Assembly: GCA_013397455.1 (NCBI GenBank)
Contig: VYZB01000532.1
Coordinates: 534,590-598,589, forward strand
Reading direction: 5' to 3'
Length of the DNA: 64,000 bases
Source of the DNA: Crotophaga sulcirostris
Lineage: Eukaryota; Chordata; Aves; Cuculiformes; Crotophagidae
The notes below the pieces were generated by a model that worked only from the letters and a program-made list of their open reading frames with translations, had not been told where the DNA came from and did no database searches. Positions within the stretch are counted from its first letter, which is position 1; each line of letters begins with the position of its first letter. Positions 48,497 to 60,605 of the stretch are shown here, piece after piece. The translations under genes were made by a program, and so were the position numbers.

Positions 48497-50765
48497 TCCT
48501 CTATGCTTTGCCTTCTGTGCCCTTCTTATATTTAAGTGTTACAGTGCATGGTTAGGGCTTCAAACAGAAGTAATCTCCTGTTGAAGTGAAAGTGCTTGAT
48601 CCTGTACAAGCAATAAAGACAAAGGTGTTCCACAAGAAGGAGAAGTGTGCTCGCTGCTCAGCCTCCTCATCTCCGCAGCTTCAGCAAAGGGGTTCCCAGT
48701 GGTGCCTGGTCCTTTTCCATGGCCCACTCCATCTCAATCAAATTGGCATCATGAGCTTGTTGACACCACAAAGCTCCTCTTCTAAAGGAGGATACTGAGT
48801 TGAGGGCGTTTAAAAACAAGTTCCTTTGCTTAGTTTAGGCTGGGTCTGGCAGGATGACAAGAGCTTTCCCCCAGACCCAAACACTTGTGCAATATCCAGC
48901 TTCATGCATGGGCACAGAGCTGGGACTTTTCCTGCATGAGAAGGACAGAGCACTCACCACTTTCTGATTTTTTCCTTTTTTTTTATTTCGTTTAACTTCC
49001 ACCTACAGAAGCACAGCACTAAGCGATTGCTGACCAGGTCATAATTCAAGAACATCATCTCAAGCTCTGACCTACCACTGCCTCCAGCTGAGTTCCTTAG
49101 TCTGAATGCAAGATGAAGGTACTTAAAACACATAACTTTGGGAAGGGCTTGCTCTAAAGTCTCCTGCTCCTCTTGAGCGGGTCTGAGTTGAGACACAGAT
49201 TGCAGAAAATATTATGCATAAGTCTTTTTTTTCCCTCCAGGGCAATTAATTTAACCTGAAATTTCAGTTGGGCTAACACATTGAAAGACAGCTCAGATAT
49301 TCATCTGTGGCTCTGAAGTGGGTCACGCAGAATCACATAGAGTACAGATTAAAGACTAGAAATTAGAAGGGGGGGAAAAAATATATTTTTAATAACTTTA
49401 GGGCATGGAGATGGTCCTGTTTTCTATCCATAACATGATGACTCTGAAATCTATCAATCGCCTTTACGTACCATCAGTGTTGGCTTTCAGAGCTGATACT
49501 TTTAGAAGAAATTCCTATCCAATATATATACCAAGAATCTCCACGTGACTCCTCAATATCAAATTACCCAGGAGATCCAGCTCCAGCTTCCCCACACAGA
49601 GGGCCATTTGCAAAGGACACCAACTCTATTGCTCCTGTAATACCCATTATCTTCTCCAGGTAACATCATAAGATAATAAATTTTTTTTCCTATAGCTGTC
49701 GTTGCTGTCCTCCAACCCCCAAGCAATGAGTGCCCTGGTTACTATAAAAGTCATGCACACATGCCTTCTGCCAGCATGGTGTCATGTCTTCTGTCAGTGT
49801 GTTATTTAGTACTCAGTGTTCCTATTATCTTCAAACTGGCTCTGGATTTGTTCCAAAGATTACAAAGCTATTCATGAGAACTTTGGTGGAGGGTTTACAG
49901 TCTGTTGGAGCAATAGGTCGAAACAACGCAGGGTTTGGAAGGGGGAAGACATAGGGATTGGAGGTTTTGGGGGAAAGACAAAAGATGTTCATATCTATAT
50001 GTGCCAATTATGAATCTGAGAGTCCATGTTAATCTATTGGGATAAAAGGAATTCTGTGTGGTGAGGAAAATGTGGAGCACTGGTACATGGAAGGAGGGAA
50101 ATTGCTCTTCTAGACAGGAATCACCAGGAGGTCTCCCAGTCAGGTTAAGTCTCCTTTTTGCTTTGATTATTTGCCAAATTATTACCATGTCTGTTTTTCC
50201 AAACAAACAAATAAACAGAGCAGAAACTTGAAACATATCCATATCAAGCTTCAAATGAGACATTAGCAAAAATTTCATAAATGACAGTTTTTTCAGAGCT
50301 AATTTGGCTACTTCTTTGTCTCCCTGAGTCTTGTCACTGTAAAACAGTGCTCTGGATGGCTCAGTGTTACTATTACCAGAATTATTCAAGCATATTAGCA
50401 GACTTCTAGCCAAGAATATGTTGTGGTCTGATGTGAAGTCTTGTTTTCCTTGATTAAACCTCCATTTCTTCTATTTGTTAGAACAAACAAGCAATTGAAT
50501 ATTTTATTAGAAAGAATACGATTTATTTTTCTTAGTTAATAAATTTCCTCCATGGCAGAGCCCCAGGGGATGAATATTTTACTTCCTTGACAGCCCTAAA
50601 GAGACAACACTTATAGAATCTGATCTCAGCCTGTTCTACCAGTTTGTGGGCAGCATTTTGCAGTACAGGGGAAAATTTGCAGATGATAAGAGAACTTTTG
50701 CTACTAAAAAATAACCACTCAATTTTTACCCTCCTACTTAGGTTTTGTGGTTTGGTATCAGTTCT
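48497..50765. other. Gene-free unique sequence
   Basis: No gene or repeat is recognised. The 172-codon minus frame at 49895-50413 is the second longest in the window. It has no signal peptide, domain or family match I can see and is probably chance. Confidence 0.45.
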
Positions 50766-50968
50766 CCACTGAAAGGGTGATTGGCCACTGGAATGCGCTG
50801 CCCAGGGAGGTGGTGGAGTCGCCGACCCTGGAGGTGTTTAAGGGAAGATTGGATGAGGCACTCAGTGCCATGGTTTAGGTGATGAGATGGTGTTAGTGTT
50901 GGCTTATAGGTTGGACTTGATGATCTCAGAGGTCTCTTCCAACCTGGTTATACTGTGATACTGTGATA
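50766..50968 (+). mobile_element. CR1 LINE fragment, GATACTGT-tail subfamily
   Basis: Plus-strand text: 'actgaaagggtgattggcca', 'gcccagggaggtggtggagt', 'ccctggaggtgtttaaggg', 'gaggcactcagtgccatggt', 'ttggacttgatgatctcaga', then a tail of 'tactgtgata' units. This is a different CR1 subfamily from the ATTCTATG-tailed copies. Little diverged. Confidence 0.93.
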
Positions 50969-53480
50969 ATCAGTGTTGTCAATGCAATAGCAACCCTAAA
51001 AACCCAAAGAGGCTTGCACACAGATAGGAGCATTTGGCCTAAGCACAAGCAGGCTGTAGGACCTGTATTATGGAACGGGCTGGTGTGCAGGGACCATGAC
51101 TTGGGTATGGGGAGGGAACCTCTTCAAAGCACTTATTCTCCACCAGAGCCCTGTTTCTTTTTACACCCAGACCCACAGCAGTAAGCAAAGGGAGATCTTG
51201 AGTCTTTTTTTCTGGCCAGTGCACGCTGCACACAGATGCTCTCTTTTTGCAATTCTGCCCACCCTACAGCCACTCTCAGTTCTCACTGCCAGCCCAACAT
51301 TTCTTCACAACAGATCACTTAGATAACTGTTTTAATGGGAGAACTAGTTTATCCTAGCCTGAGCCATCTGAGTTTTGACTAATACATATATTTCAGTTGT
51401 TAGTAGCAAAAGAGTAAACTGAATTGGTGAGTAGTGTGCTGATTGGAGATAAAATATTGATTGTGTACTAACAAATCAGGAGCTGGGTGTGATACAAACA
51501 TGAATTGGAGACACTCCATACTATGGAGAGTTTAAAGTGTTAACAAATCAAAATATGCAAAGGGTAGGATGGGGATGTACCCAAGGCCACATAAATGTTC
51601 AGTAGCAAATCCAGAAGAAAATCCAAGATTTCATGCCTTCCCTGCTAAAACATCCATAATCAGTCTATGAACAGGATAAAGAAAAGCTGTTAAAAAGGAT
51701 CTAAAAGGGTATCCTACTTAGTTTCAACCAGCACATTCATTCTTGCACTGTGTGAGCCAGAGATCCAACCATGAAGCACATGGACAATGCAACTTTTCCA
51801 TGACCCACACCCTGGAGAGGAAGAAACTTGAGCTGCAAAGATGAATGAAGACAGAAAGAAGCAGAGTAAGTGATTGAACTGGGACCTTCTGTTTTGTTCC
51901 AAGCAAAGAACAAGGTCTTTCCCAAGGCTTTATCACAGGTACACATCTTTAGTCTGCACATCACCTAGTATTTGCACCCAGTATTGCAAAGACAAGTTTC
52001 CTCATGAGGCAGGAATATCTGCCAAGGGCACTGGTTCATTAAGGACTTGCTTCCTAACAAAGGTGATCCCAAATTAAAAATGTAGTCCCAAACCTCTCCA
52101 AACCCTGAGTGTACAGCTGCCTGCTATCTCTGAAATCAGTTTCTGCTTGTCTTTTCTTCCCAGGAATGATACTATGAGGGAAGAGGCAGTGTGTTTAACA
52201 AAGCTGTTATGCAGTTTACTGATCATGATTATTCAAGGCAAAGGCTTTGAAGTAACAGCTTAGTACAGAGTGACAGTAAACAAGATATAGAGATATACCT
52301 AGATGAGAAGAAAAATAAATGGCAATTAGAATTTATATTCTAGGTGTAGGAAATGCCAGTGAGACCTGTCTCTGGCTATGGCACTCTTGAGTCTGTGTTG
52401 CTGCTTCCCTGCAAGATCTCCAGGATGAATTAAAAATGTCATTTGGGCACCAATGAGCCCCAAATGGTACATGAGCATCAGCCTAGTGAACATCAGCTTA
52501 GCTCCTGTGTAGTTGAGGCAAATGAAGAAGAAAGAAAAATAGAGCCCTATTTATGTCCCCTATACTGATGCTTAGGGTTGATCTCAGCACTTACCACAGC
52601 ATTTAAGTTCAAGACAATAATAAGCAATTCAGACCTGCTCTTGGCATCCAACACAGTGAATGCAGAGGAGTTAGGGCTGTACTCAGACAGGCCACTATGA
52701 GAATATTTTTCAAACTGTCACTTCTGCTCCCCATTCATTGCACTGGGAACCAAGTATTGGCAGTCATGGATAATGTGGTGCTGAACTGTTCCTCATAATC
52801 GTAGTAACAAGCAGCCAAGTTCATTTTAGGCATGGGTATCCATGGGGGGGTACCTGAGTCCAGATCTAAAGGATGTGCTCAGGACTGACCAGAGAGCCCA
52901 GAGCAGACCCAGGGACAGAATCCAGCAACCTTGACTCTGAAGTAGAAGGCGAATGTGCAATTTAGACACCCCAATGCCTTGCTTAAACCCTGTGTGGAAC
53001 AGAAATCCTCAGAGGAAGCAAGTAGGTCCCTGCATGGTGTCCCAGGAGAGGTGGCAGTTTGTAGATTTATAAACCAAGCACAAGCTGAAGAACAGTCAGT
53101 AGAAGAAATAAACTTAACTCTTTCCTAGTGTCTTTTGGCTCCTCTTGAATTTGTTGCAAACCTGCTTGCCATCAGTTTTCAGTAGGACAATGGCTACAGT
53201 CATTTTAGTTTTCTATAAATCTCCCTTCATGGGCCCAAGACACACTGGTTGCAAAGGGGGAAGTCTTCAGGTGGTGAAGTCTGCACAACTCCACTGCTTT
53301 CAGTGGATGAGTTCCCACGCAGACTCTAAAGTGTGTTTATGTAAACTTTAAGGGTGCAACATAAACATAAGCAAGCAGTCCTATGGCATGGCCATTCACT
53401 TTCAAGGATCTGAAGCCTTCTGCTGCAAGTTCCCAAATGTGCTTAACCCACTACCACTGTATATGTTTTCTTCTCTTTAT
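50969..53480. other. Gene-free sequence with faint MIR-like remnants
   Basis: No gene is seen. 51575-51650 ('acccaaggccacataaatgt') and 52905-52970 ('acccagggacagaatccagc') resemble reverse-strand MIR cores but are too diverged to be sure. Confidence 0.4.
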
Positions 53481-53753
53481 CAGGGAGTGCAGTGGTAGGA
53501 TGAGGGGGAGGGTTTTGAGCTGAAACAGGGAAGATTTAGGTTAGACACAGGGAGGAAATTTTTGACTGTGAGGGTGGTGAGGCACTGGCATAAGTTGCCC
53601 AGAGAAGTCACAATTGCCCCATCCCTGGAGGTGTTCAGGAGGCTTTGAGCAACCTGATCCAGTGGGAGGTGTCCCTGCCATGTCAAGGGTATTGGAACTG
53701 GATGATCTTTAATGTCCCTTCCAACCCAAACCATTCAATGATTCTATGATTCT
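53481..53753 (+). mobile_element. CR1 LINE fragment, 3' end
   Basis: Plus-strand text: 'cagggagtgcagtggtagga', 'tttaggttagacacaggga', 'gtgagggtggtgaggcactg', 'catccctggaggtgttcagg', 'gtgggaggtgtccctgcc', 'ttccaacccaaaccattc' and two ATTCTATG-type tail units. Roughly 14 bases are missing between 'gtgttcagg' and 'aggctttgagc'. Confidence 0.95.
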
Positions 53754-54725
53754 CATCCAGAAAGACCCTTCTCCTGTAAGCAACCAGAGATGAACAAGAA
53801 GGTGGTCGGTACAACAAAACAATTACCTGCCTTCAGCAAGACCCCTCCCTAGCACGGACACAAGTGACAGCCTGTACATTACCATGGAGTTAAGATTCAC
53901 CCCAATGTTAACTTTCTCACTTACATTTCCTCCTGAGCATTCCTGCATCTGAAGTCTGTAAAATGCTACTGTTCCGAGGGGCAAAGCAAAGGATTATGAC
54001 TTATCATGAACACTGTGCAGAACATTGCTCTCTTTTTTTCTTTTTGTTTCTACTTAATTCTATTTTTTAGAAAAATTATTAAAACTAATTGCATTATTTA
54101 ATCCCATCACATAAAATCCTCCAGTGTTTCATTAATCAATGTAATCAAGCCAATCAAAATAGATAAAGGAGATCTTTTAGCAGGCTTTGATGAGATTTTA
54201 TCAAAATCTCAGTGCATATAGTAAAGCCTTAGCATCCTCAGAAGCAAACTAACTGTAGAATGTGGAAGCTTTATCAAGCAGGCACTAATAAAGCAGATGA
54301 TGCTTGGACCACTTTAAGAGGCTCTCCATATTAAAGTAATAACAGCAATGTTTTTGTATTATGTATAAAAAATATAAAAGCAAAAAAGCATTCATTCTGC
54401 ATACATAGGGAGATTGCCATAAAGCAATCACTTGCTTTAAGTAATGAAGAAGATACAAGTCTGTGAGTCAGCAGACCATAAAGCCAGAATTCAGTAAGGA
54501 AAACGCAGTGGGTAATGCAAAGGTTATACCAGAGCAACCATAAGTGAAGACCCTTATTAAAAGCTCAAACCATTTCCTTTTAAATGTAGTACTTACTCCA
54601 CATCTGGATAACAAATAAATATGAATGGATAAGCTCTGTCTTGTGCAACACTGTTGGTGGTGCCTCTCCTTCCCCATTCAGGTCAAAGCTCCCATTCTTC
54701 ATGGTTTTGTGCTGACTAATCAATA
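53754..54725. other. Gene-free AT-rich sequence, possible conserved element
   Basis: 54060-54260 is dense in TAAT/ATTA words (AACTAATTGCATTATTTAATCC, quoted here as AACTAATTGC and ATTATTTAATCC; CATTAATCAATGTAATC) and holds a perfect 9+3+9 hairpin at 54191-54211. Enhancer-like by texture. Nothing codes here. Confidence 0.35.
54191..54211. repeat. Perfect hairpin, 9+3+9
   Basis: TGAGATTTT (54191-54199) pairs exactly with AAAATCTCA (54203-54211) across the centre ATC. It lies in an AT-rich, conserved-looking block. The role is unknown. Confidence 0.65.
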
Positions 54726-54976
54726 GTATCACAGTATTACAAGGTTGGAAGGGACCTCTGAGATCATTGAGTCCAACCTATAACCCAACACTAACACCAA
54801 CTCATCATCTAAACCATGGCACTGAGTGCCTCATCCAGTCTCCTCTTAAACACCTCCAGGGTTGGTGACTCCATCACCTCCCCGGGCAGCGTATTCCAAT
54901 GGCCAATCACCCTTTCAGTGAAGAACTTTTTCCTAATATCAAGCCTAAACTTTCCCTGACGAAGCTTGAGTCCGTA
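54726..54976 (-). mobile_element. CR1 LINE fragment, GATACTGT-tail subfamily
   Basis: Reverse-complement text: 'tatcacagtattacaaggtt', 'gacctctgagatcattgagt', 'aaaccatggcactgagtgcc', 'ggttggtgactccatcacc', 'ccaatggccaatcacccttt', 'ttcctaatatcaagcctaaa', 'gaagcttgagtccg'. Same subfamily as 50766, 58028 and 63391. Confidence 0.94.
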
Positions 54977-55499
54977 AAGTCCATAGTGTGAGCTATTTGG
55001 ATCCTACCACAAGAATGGAAATCAAAGGGGTTTTGAAGTAATACAGCAGCATAAAACCAAGACATGTGTATAGTTGGTGAATGCTACACTAGAAACAGAC
55101 TGGTGCCAGGTTGAATGAACACCTTACTAAACACTCTGGCCAGAAGAGGTCCAGCCAAGATCCCATCAAATGGGCTCACTGAACGTAGTATAAAATGGCA
55201 TCACTGTTTCCCTACAGCTTCTGCCTCTTGCGGTTAGTTTGGATTCTCAGATATGACAAGTGTAGAAGTAGTCACCAATCCACAATTGCAAAGACTTGCC
55301 AAATTCCTAAACTCTTGGGTTCAGCAATCCCTATATGGTCTAGATCTGTAAACTAATGCAAGGACTGCTCCTCAAGGGAAGTCCTCTACTACCAATGAAT
55401 TTCTAGAAGTAGTAGCAGAGATGATGTCAACAGACTCTCTTGGGCATCTTGTGGACCTCTGCCACAGTCCTCCAGCTCAGATGGTACAGGTCACCCATG
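54977..55499. other. Gene-free unique sequence
   Basis: Between two CR1 copies. No gene or repeat is recognised. Confidence 0.45.
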
Positions 55500-55643
55500 A
55501 ATCATAGAATCATAGAATGGTTTGGGTTGGAAGGGACCTTAAAGCCCATCCAGTTCCAACCCCCTTCCCATGGGCAGGGACACCTCCCACTGGACCAGGT
55601 TACTCAAAGCCTCATCCAACCTGGACTTGAACACCTCCAGGAA
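55500..55643 (-). mobile_element. CR1 LINE fragment, 3' end
   Basis: Reverse-complement text with two tail units ('atcatagaatcatagaatgg'), 'ttggaagggaccttaaagcc', 'gggcagggacacctcccact' and 'tccaacctggacttgaacac'. Only about 144 bases remain. It ends abruptly at 'ctccagga'. Confidence 0.95.
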
Positions 55644-56283
55644 TGAAATTCACTGGCTGTTTGATACACCACAAATATTGTGTCACACTGCAGTCCTTGT
55701 CCTGCCTTCTTCATTTTCATGTGTGCCCATACCAACTTTGGGGTCATTAGCACAGCTGGGATGAGGAGACACTGCAACAGCCAGTAGTCAAGTCCAATAT
55801 TCTTAGGATTTCATATCTCAGGAAACCTTAGGCAGTTGCTCCCTTGGCTCAGTCTAGCCTAACTTAGGAGACCCCCAGAAAATTACATCCTAAGGAGCAG
55901 ACCTTGAAGCACCAAAGCAATCAGCCTGACAATTAACACTCACTGCCTACAAAGCAGAGAGAGTTGAAAAATGAGCAACACCTTCTCTTACAGCTGCCTC
56001 AACACTTCTTCCAGCCAAAAACACTGGAATTTTCATCATTTTCTTTCATTTAAAGCCTCTTTGAGACAAATCCTGCTACATCAGCTGGAGCTGTATTCTC
56101 CCTCCTTTTTTTCTCTTAGGCTACAACATGGAGAAAGGCAACAGGTAGACCATTTTCAAACAAACATTGACCATTTTCACAATGAGTTCAGCAGTTCAGA
56201 AGGTGCTGCTAGATCTGAACAACGGCAAGCATAAAATCCAGTGAAAATAATGAAGGAGGAGGGTCTTGGGTTTTATTTAAAAA
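55644..56283. other. Gene-free unique sequence
   Basis: No repeat or gene is recognised between two CR1 copies. Confidence 0.45.
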
Positions 56284-56396
56284 CATAGAATCATCGAGGT
56301 TGGAAAAGACCTCTAAGATCATTGAGTCCAACCATCAGCCCAACACCACTGTGTCTACTAAACCATGCCCCAAATTGCCACGTCTACACATTTTAT
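56284..56396 (-). mobile_element. CR1 LINE fragment, third tail type
   Basis: Reverse-complement text: 'catagaatcatcgaggttgg', 'aaaagacctctaagatcatt', 'gtccaaccatcagcccaaca', 'ctactaaaccatgccccaaa', 'gccacgtctacacatttt'. This 'aaccatcagccc' wording marks yet another CR1 subfamily. Short, 5' truncated. Confidence 0.9.
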
Positions 56397-58000
56397 AGAA
56401 ATGCAACGTGGCACCACTTGATCGCTTAGAAAGCTGCTGGACTGAGTGTGTATGTAGCAACCCAACAACAACAAAATCTAATGAACGCTGGGAGTTTGCC
56501 TTATGTTGTGCTTTCATTTCAATTCTGTGATGCAAATGGTTTTAAATGGAACTAAGCCTGTCTCCCTCATAAGCAGACTTTGCTTTTTTTCTCTCCTTCT
56601 CCTTTATCCAAGCACCCAACAAAAACAGATCAATTTAAAAATAAAACCAGGATTGAGAAAAGGAAAATGTGTTCATCACAGGAGCAGTCTGTAAAAACAG
56701 CATGGGAGGCCATGGATGAGCAGTTGTGGGCACTTCGAGCCTGACCCACCTGTCTTGGCTCTGTACTCAGAGGAGCATCCCTGGTCTACATCTGCTGCAA
56801 AATTAAACCTGATATGCCTAACACAATCCCTTTGAAATGGAGCAAGAGTTTTGCTTTGAGAGAGTTGTTCTATTTACTCTTTAACTCAATGTTGCGTTAC
56901 CAGACCTCATCCATAATCCCTGTGGTGCCAAAAAGTCACTTCACATTAGCTGAAATCAGAGCTTTCTGGTTACGGACACACAAGGTCAAACTATTCTCTA
57001 AATATTTTCCAGCAAGTTAAAACACTGAAAATATTTGGTGGAAAAATGAGTGCAGTTTCACTGAAGGGAGTGGCGTGCAATCAGCAGAGGCTCTCGCTCA
57101 TTCATTAGGGCCATTACAATTAGTTAATTACTCATATCCTAACTACTGTCACCAGAAGGAAAAAATTTGCCTCATCTCAAGCTCCTCATCCAGTAGAGGA
57201 ATAAACCCAGAGATGTGGGGTTTGTGGAGTGGGGTTTATAATACTTTTTTCATTCCATCGGAATATATTTTTTTTGTGGTTCTAAGATGTTTAATTACAT
57301 CAAAGGCAGGTATAAAAATTGTGGTTGGTTTGGGGTTTTTTTTTTTTACATCTTTAATTTAAAATCACATTACCAAGAGGGGGAGAAATTGTAGTGGGAT
57401 GCTGGGAACCCAGTCATCCCAGCAGGCCACGCCGCTGCTCTTTGGACAGGAATCACAGGAGCCCGGCAGCAAGCTGTGGGCGAGGTTCTTCCAAGCAGCA
57501 GCATCTGGCTTCTCTGGCAAGAGGAACAGGCGGCCACACTGGTCGTGTTGGAGTTGCCCCTGGGTTTGTCATGTGGGGAAGCTGCTGGCGGACTGTTAAG
57601 GTTGTCCTTATCTCAGTTGTGTTCACTTTAGATACCTGCCTTTGAGGGTACAGAAGTCTATATGTCAAACCCCGCTGCTGGTTGTCTCCGCATGCTCGTG
57701 CTCCTCCATGTGTTAGAGCCAAACAAGTGTATTTCCCTGTGCCCGCACCCAAAGTGCCCCACAAGACACAGTTCACACCCATGCACAAGGGTGACCCAAA
57801 ATATTGTTCCTGTGAATGTAAGGCTATCTCTCAGGATGTTGTTTTATATATATATATAAAATATATATATAATATATAACCTGCCTGCCACTTTAACATA
57901 ATGGTGTTTTCATTAATAGTTAGTTAACAAAGAGATTTTCTGATTTATTTTCCTTTTGCAAAAAGCTTTGCCAGCTCACACCTGTGAAAGCTAAAGTCTT
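56397..58000. other. Gene-free sequence
   Basis: No coding gene is recognised. A (TA)-rich microsatellite lies at 57845-57878. The GC-richer part 57400-57800 has open frames on both strands with no known motif. Confidence 0.45.
57845..57878. repeat. (TA) microsatellite, interrupted
   Basis: Alternating TATATA with short A insertions over about 34 bases. Ordinary simple repeat. Confidence 0.9.
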
Positions 58001-58027
58001 CTTTCTTGTGCTGTCAGCACAAGAAAG
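58001..58027. repeat. Perfect hairpin 12+3+12 abutting a CR1
   Basis: CTTTCTTGTGCT (58001-58012) pairs exactly with AGCACAAGAAAG (58016-58027) around GTC. The right arm ends immediately before the 5' end of the truncated CR1 copy. It may be target DNA that folded back during insertion, or an unrelated inverted duplication. Confidence 0.7.
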
Positions 58028-58122
58028 CGTTGGGTGTTGGGTTAAGTGTTAGTGTTGGGTTATGGGTTGGACTCGATGATCTCAGAGGTCCTTTCCAACC
58101 TTGTGATACTGTGATACTGTGA
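58028..58122 (+). mobile_element. CR1 LINE, extreme 3' end, GATACTGT tail
   Basis: Plus-strand text: 'gttagtgttgggttatgggt', 'tggactcgatgatctcagag', 'gtcctttccaaccttgtgat', then tail units of 'actgtgat'. Only about 95 bases remain. Confidence 0.93.
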
Positions 58123-59170
58123 ACACAAGTGCAGGTGATGGTGGTTTCTAGAGCACTGGGATCAACACAACCGGGTGCCAGCATCAAAGACCCACTCTGA
58201 GCAGGGGATATGGTGTTTTGCACACACCCGTTCCTTCCCTTCTTCACCCACTTCCCACTTGTGAAACAATTACAACAGACTTACACAATAGTGGGCATTT
58301 GTAAAAACAAAAAAATAGTATAAACACAACCCCAAACTGCTCATATTAAAGCAATTAAGGAATTAAGGGATGTCACAGCATGTGGGGAAAACTAAGGTAT
58401 TATGTTATGTTTTGATAGATAGTAAGTTCCCTGAAAATTTGAATATCATGCCATGCAAAACTATTTGTGAATGTGGCTGAAATTTGGAAAACAAAAAAGT
58501 CTTAGATCATTTGGATGTCCTTTTGATGAAGACTTTATTTTGAAAGTGTCAGTGCTCTTTTTTTAAACTTCTTCTAAATTAAAATTTTATTTTACATTTT
58601 AAAATAGCATTTTGCTACCAACAATAGACTAAATAAAGGAATTAAATAGCCTAAAAATAAGGCATAAAGTCAGCTAAGTACAATGTCCGTGGTTCATTTA
58701 AAATCACATTTCCAAGGATTTCTAAATTATCTGTAAAATCTGCAAAAAAAAAAAAATCTGTTTTCAGTTGTCCACTTTTATCCTAACTGCTTTCTGCTTC
58801 AGTCACCAAATAGAAAATAGCTCTGTGCATAAGGTGCTCTAAACCCTGCTGAAGGATTTAGGATTAATACAGCGACCTTTCCATCAGCCAGACAACTCCC
58901 TTCTGTGTCAGCTCTAGAGAAGAAAAAGTTGGAAGCTCAAACCTAGAGCAGATGAATGGATTGGTACTGGATGAGTTTTCTAAGGAATATCTTAACAAGA
59001 TTGGAAAGAAGTTCAGGCTAAAACCTTGTCTGTGGTGATGCAGAGAAAAGGGAAAACCCAGTTATTGACCAGGCAACCAGTTAGGGAAATCACAGGAGGA
59101 GGATTTGGGGAGTGAGAGCCATTCCCAGGTGTTTTACCATAAAAGCAAGGAAACATAGAACAGTTCCCAG
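58123..59170. other. Gene-free AT-rich sequence
   Basis: No gene is seen. AT-rich from 58300 with an A run near 58744-58756. No repeat family is recognised. Confidence 0.45.
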
Positions 59171-59513
59171 AATTATAGAATCACAGAATGGTTTGGGTTG
59201 GAAGAGACCTTAAAGGCCAACCAGTTCCATCCCCCCCTGCCATGGGCAGGGACACCTTCCACTGGATCAGGGGGCTCCAAGCCCCATCCAACCTGGCCTT
59301 CAACACCTCCAGGGAGGGGGCAGCCACCACTGCTCTGGGCAACCTGGGCCAGGGCCTCATCACCCTCACAGGAAAATATTTCTTCCTAAGATCTGATCTG
59401 AACCTTCTCTCTTTCAGCTTAAAACCATTCCCCCTCATCCTATCCCTGCACTCCCTGATCAAGAGCCCCTCCCCAGATTCCTGTAGCCCCCTTTCAGTAC
59501 TGGAAGGTTGCTA
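59171..59513 (-). mobile_element. CR1 LINE fragment, 3' end
   Basis: Reverse-complement text: 'attatagaatcacagaatgg', 'ttggaagagaccttaaaggc', 'tgccatgggcagggacacc', 'cctcatcaccctcacaggaa', 'cttcctaagatctgatctga', 'ccccctcatcctatccctgc', 'tttcagtactggaaggttgc'. About 340 bases; frames in it are CR1 non-coding text, not genes. Confidence 0.95.
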
Positions 59514-60515
59514 TAATTAATGTGTAAACTGACATATTTTTGGATTTCTAAATGTTCCTTTGCGACAACCACTTGAAAGCATTTGATCCACGCTGCAGTA
59601 TTTTTATTAGTTTTAATACATTTGGAATCCAATCTCTCCTTCCCTCTCCCAAGCCTCACACAGGGGCAAAAATTTTATCTAACAGAAGGGCATATCCAGT
59701 GCCACAGCCACAGCTGCTTATTTGTTGGGACACCAACAGCCTGGATCTTTTTCACTTTCATGATGAGGACATTGGTGAGGTTCGGGCATAAAACGAAGAA
59801 AATATTTCAGTGAAAGGAGAAAACTTCAAAGCTACGCATTCATATAACCCAAAATATCCTATATGCTGGGGAAGGATGTTAATGCCCAGCTCCCCACCAG
59901 GATGCCACTGTTTTCTTGAAGAACCGGAATGGGAGGCTGCTGGGGGGGCTATGCCACCTCTAGGAATTTGGGCAGATCTACCAATATCCTTCCACCTTTT
60001 AAAAAGCAGGAACATAATCTTTGGTTCCCAGCAATGCAACTGGTTCTAAGTCAAGAAACCAAACCGAGCCCTTGAAGCTTGCAGTTACAACAGAGCTCCC
60101 TCAAAGTCCAGGATCATGAGGTGTACAGAGGTCAAAAGGAACTCTTTGGGAATATTTGTGAGGCTGGCTATCGGAATGCACACCTTGCACTCTTGATCTG
60201 CCTCAGATGTGTAGCCACATGAGTTTTTACACATCCTTCAGCTAAACCCGAGTGAAATTTAGCACTCAGGGGCATCACGCGGAGTTGTCCGTTTGCCCAT
60301 TTCTCCACGGGTCCCTAAACCACCTAAATGGTGCTTCATCAAGGACCACGGAAGTGTCATTAGAAATTCCTTCTCTGGATGATGCTGCGAGTGTTATTTC
60401 CCTGGGTTTTGAAAACAGGCAATGAGAAGCCTGAAAAGGGGGAGGTCAGTGTGTATGTGGTTGAGGCACCAGGCCAGCTCTCCCATAAGCTTTTTGCTTG
60501 ACCTTCAGTTATAAG
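59514..60515. other. Gene-free unique sequence
   Basis: No gene or repeat is recognised between a CR1 and a MIR-like copy. Overlapping open frames on both strands at 59750-60050 are taken as chance. Confidence 0.45.
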
Positions 60516-60605
60516 AGAGTTCCTCCCTTGCAAAATGGAGATAATGCATCCCTCTATCATCAGGTGTGGTGTGAATTAATTCATTAGCACTGCCAAGGCA
60601 TTCAA
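60516..60605 (+). repeat. MIR-like SINE remnant
   Basis: 'ctcccttgcaaaatggagat' followed by 'aatgcatccctct', 'gtgtggtgtgaattaattca' and 'ttagcactgccaaggcattc' follows the MIR 3' order (GTAAAATGGGGATAAT, then GTGAGGATTAAATGAG, then AAGCACTTTGAA). Diverged; merges into a conserved-looking block. Confidence 0.5.

Noticed and set aside
49895..50413. 172-codon minus-strand open frame
   Set aside because: No domain, signal peptide or family resemblance, and a length still compatible with chance in AT-rich DNA.
59181..59520. Open frames of 63-110 codons on both strands with similar text to frames at 44046-44386, 46817-47147 and 60754-61143
   Set aside because: The shared protein-like text comes from the same CR1 3' region translated in various frames. 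It is repeat sequence, not a gene family.
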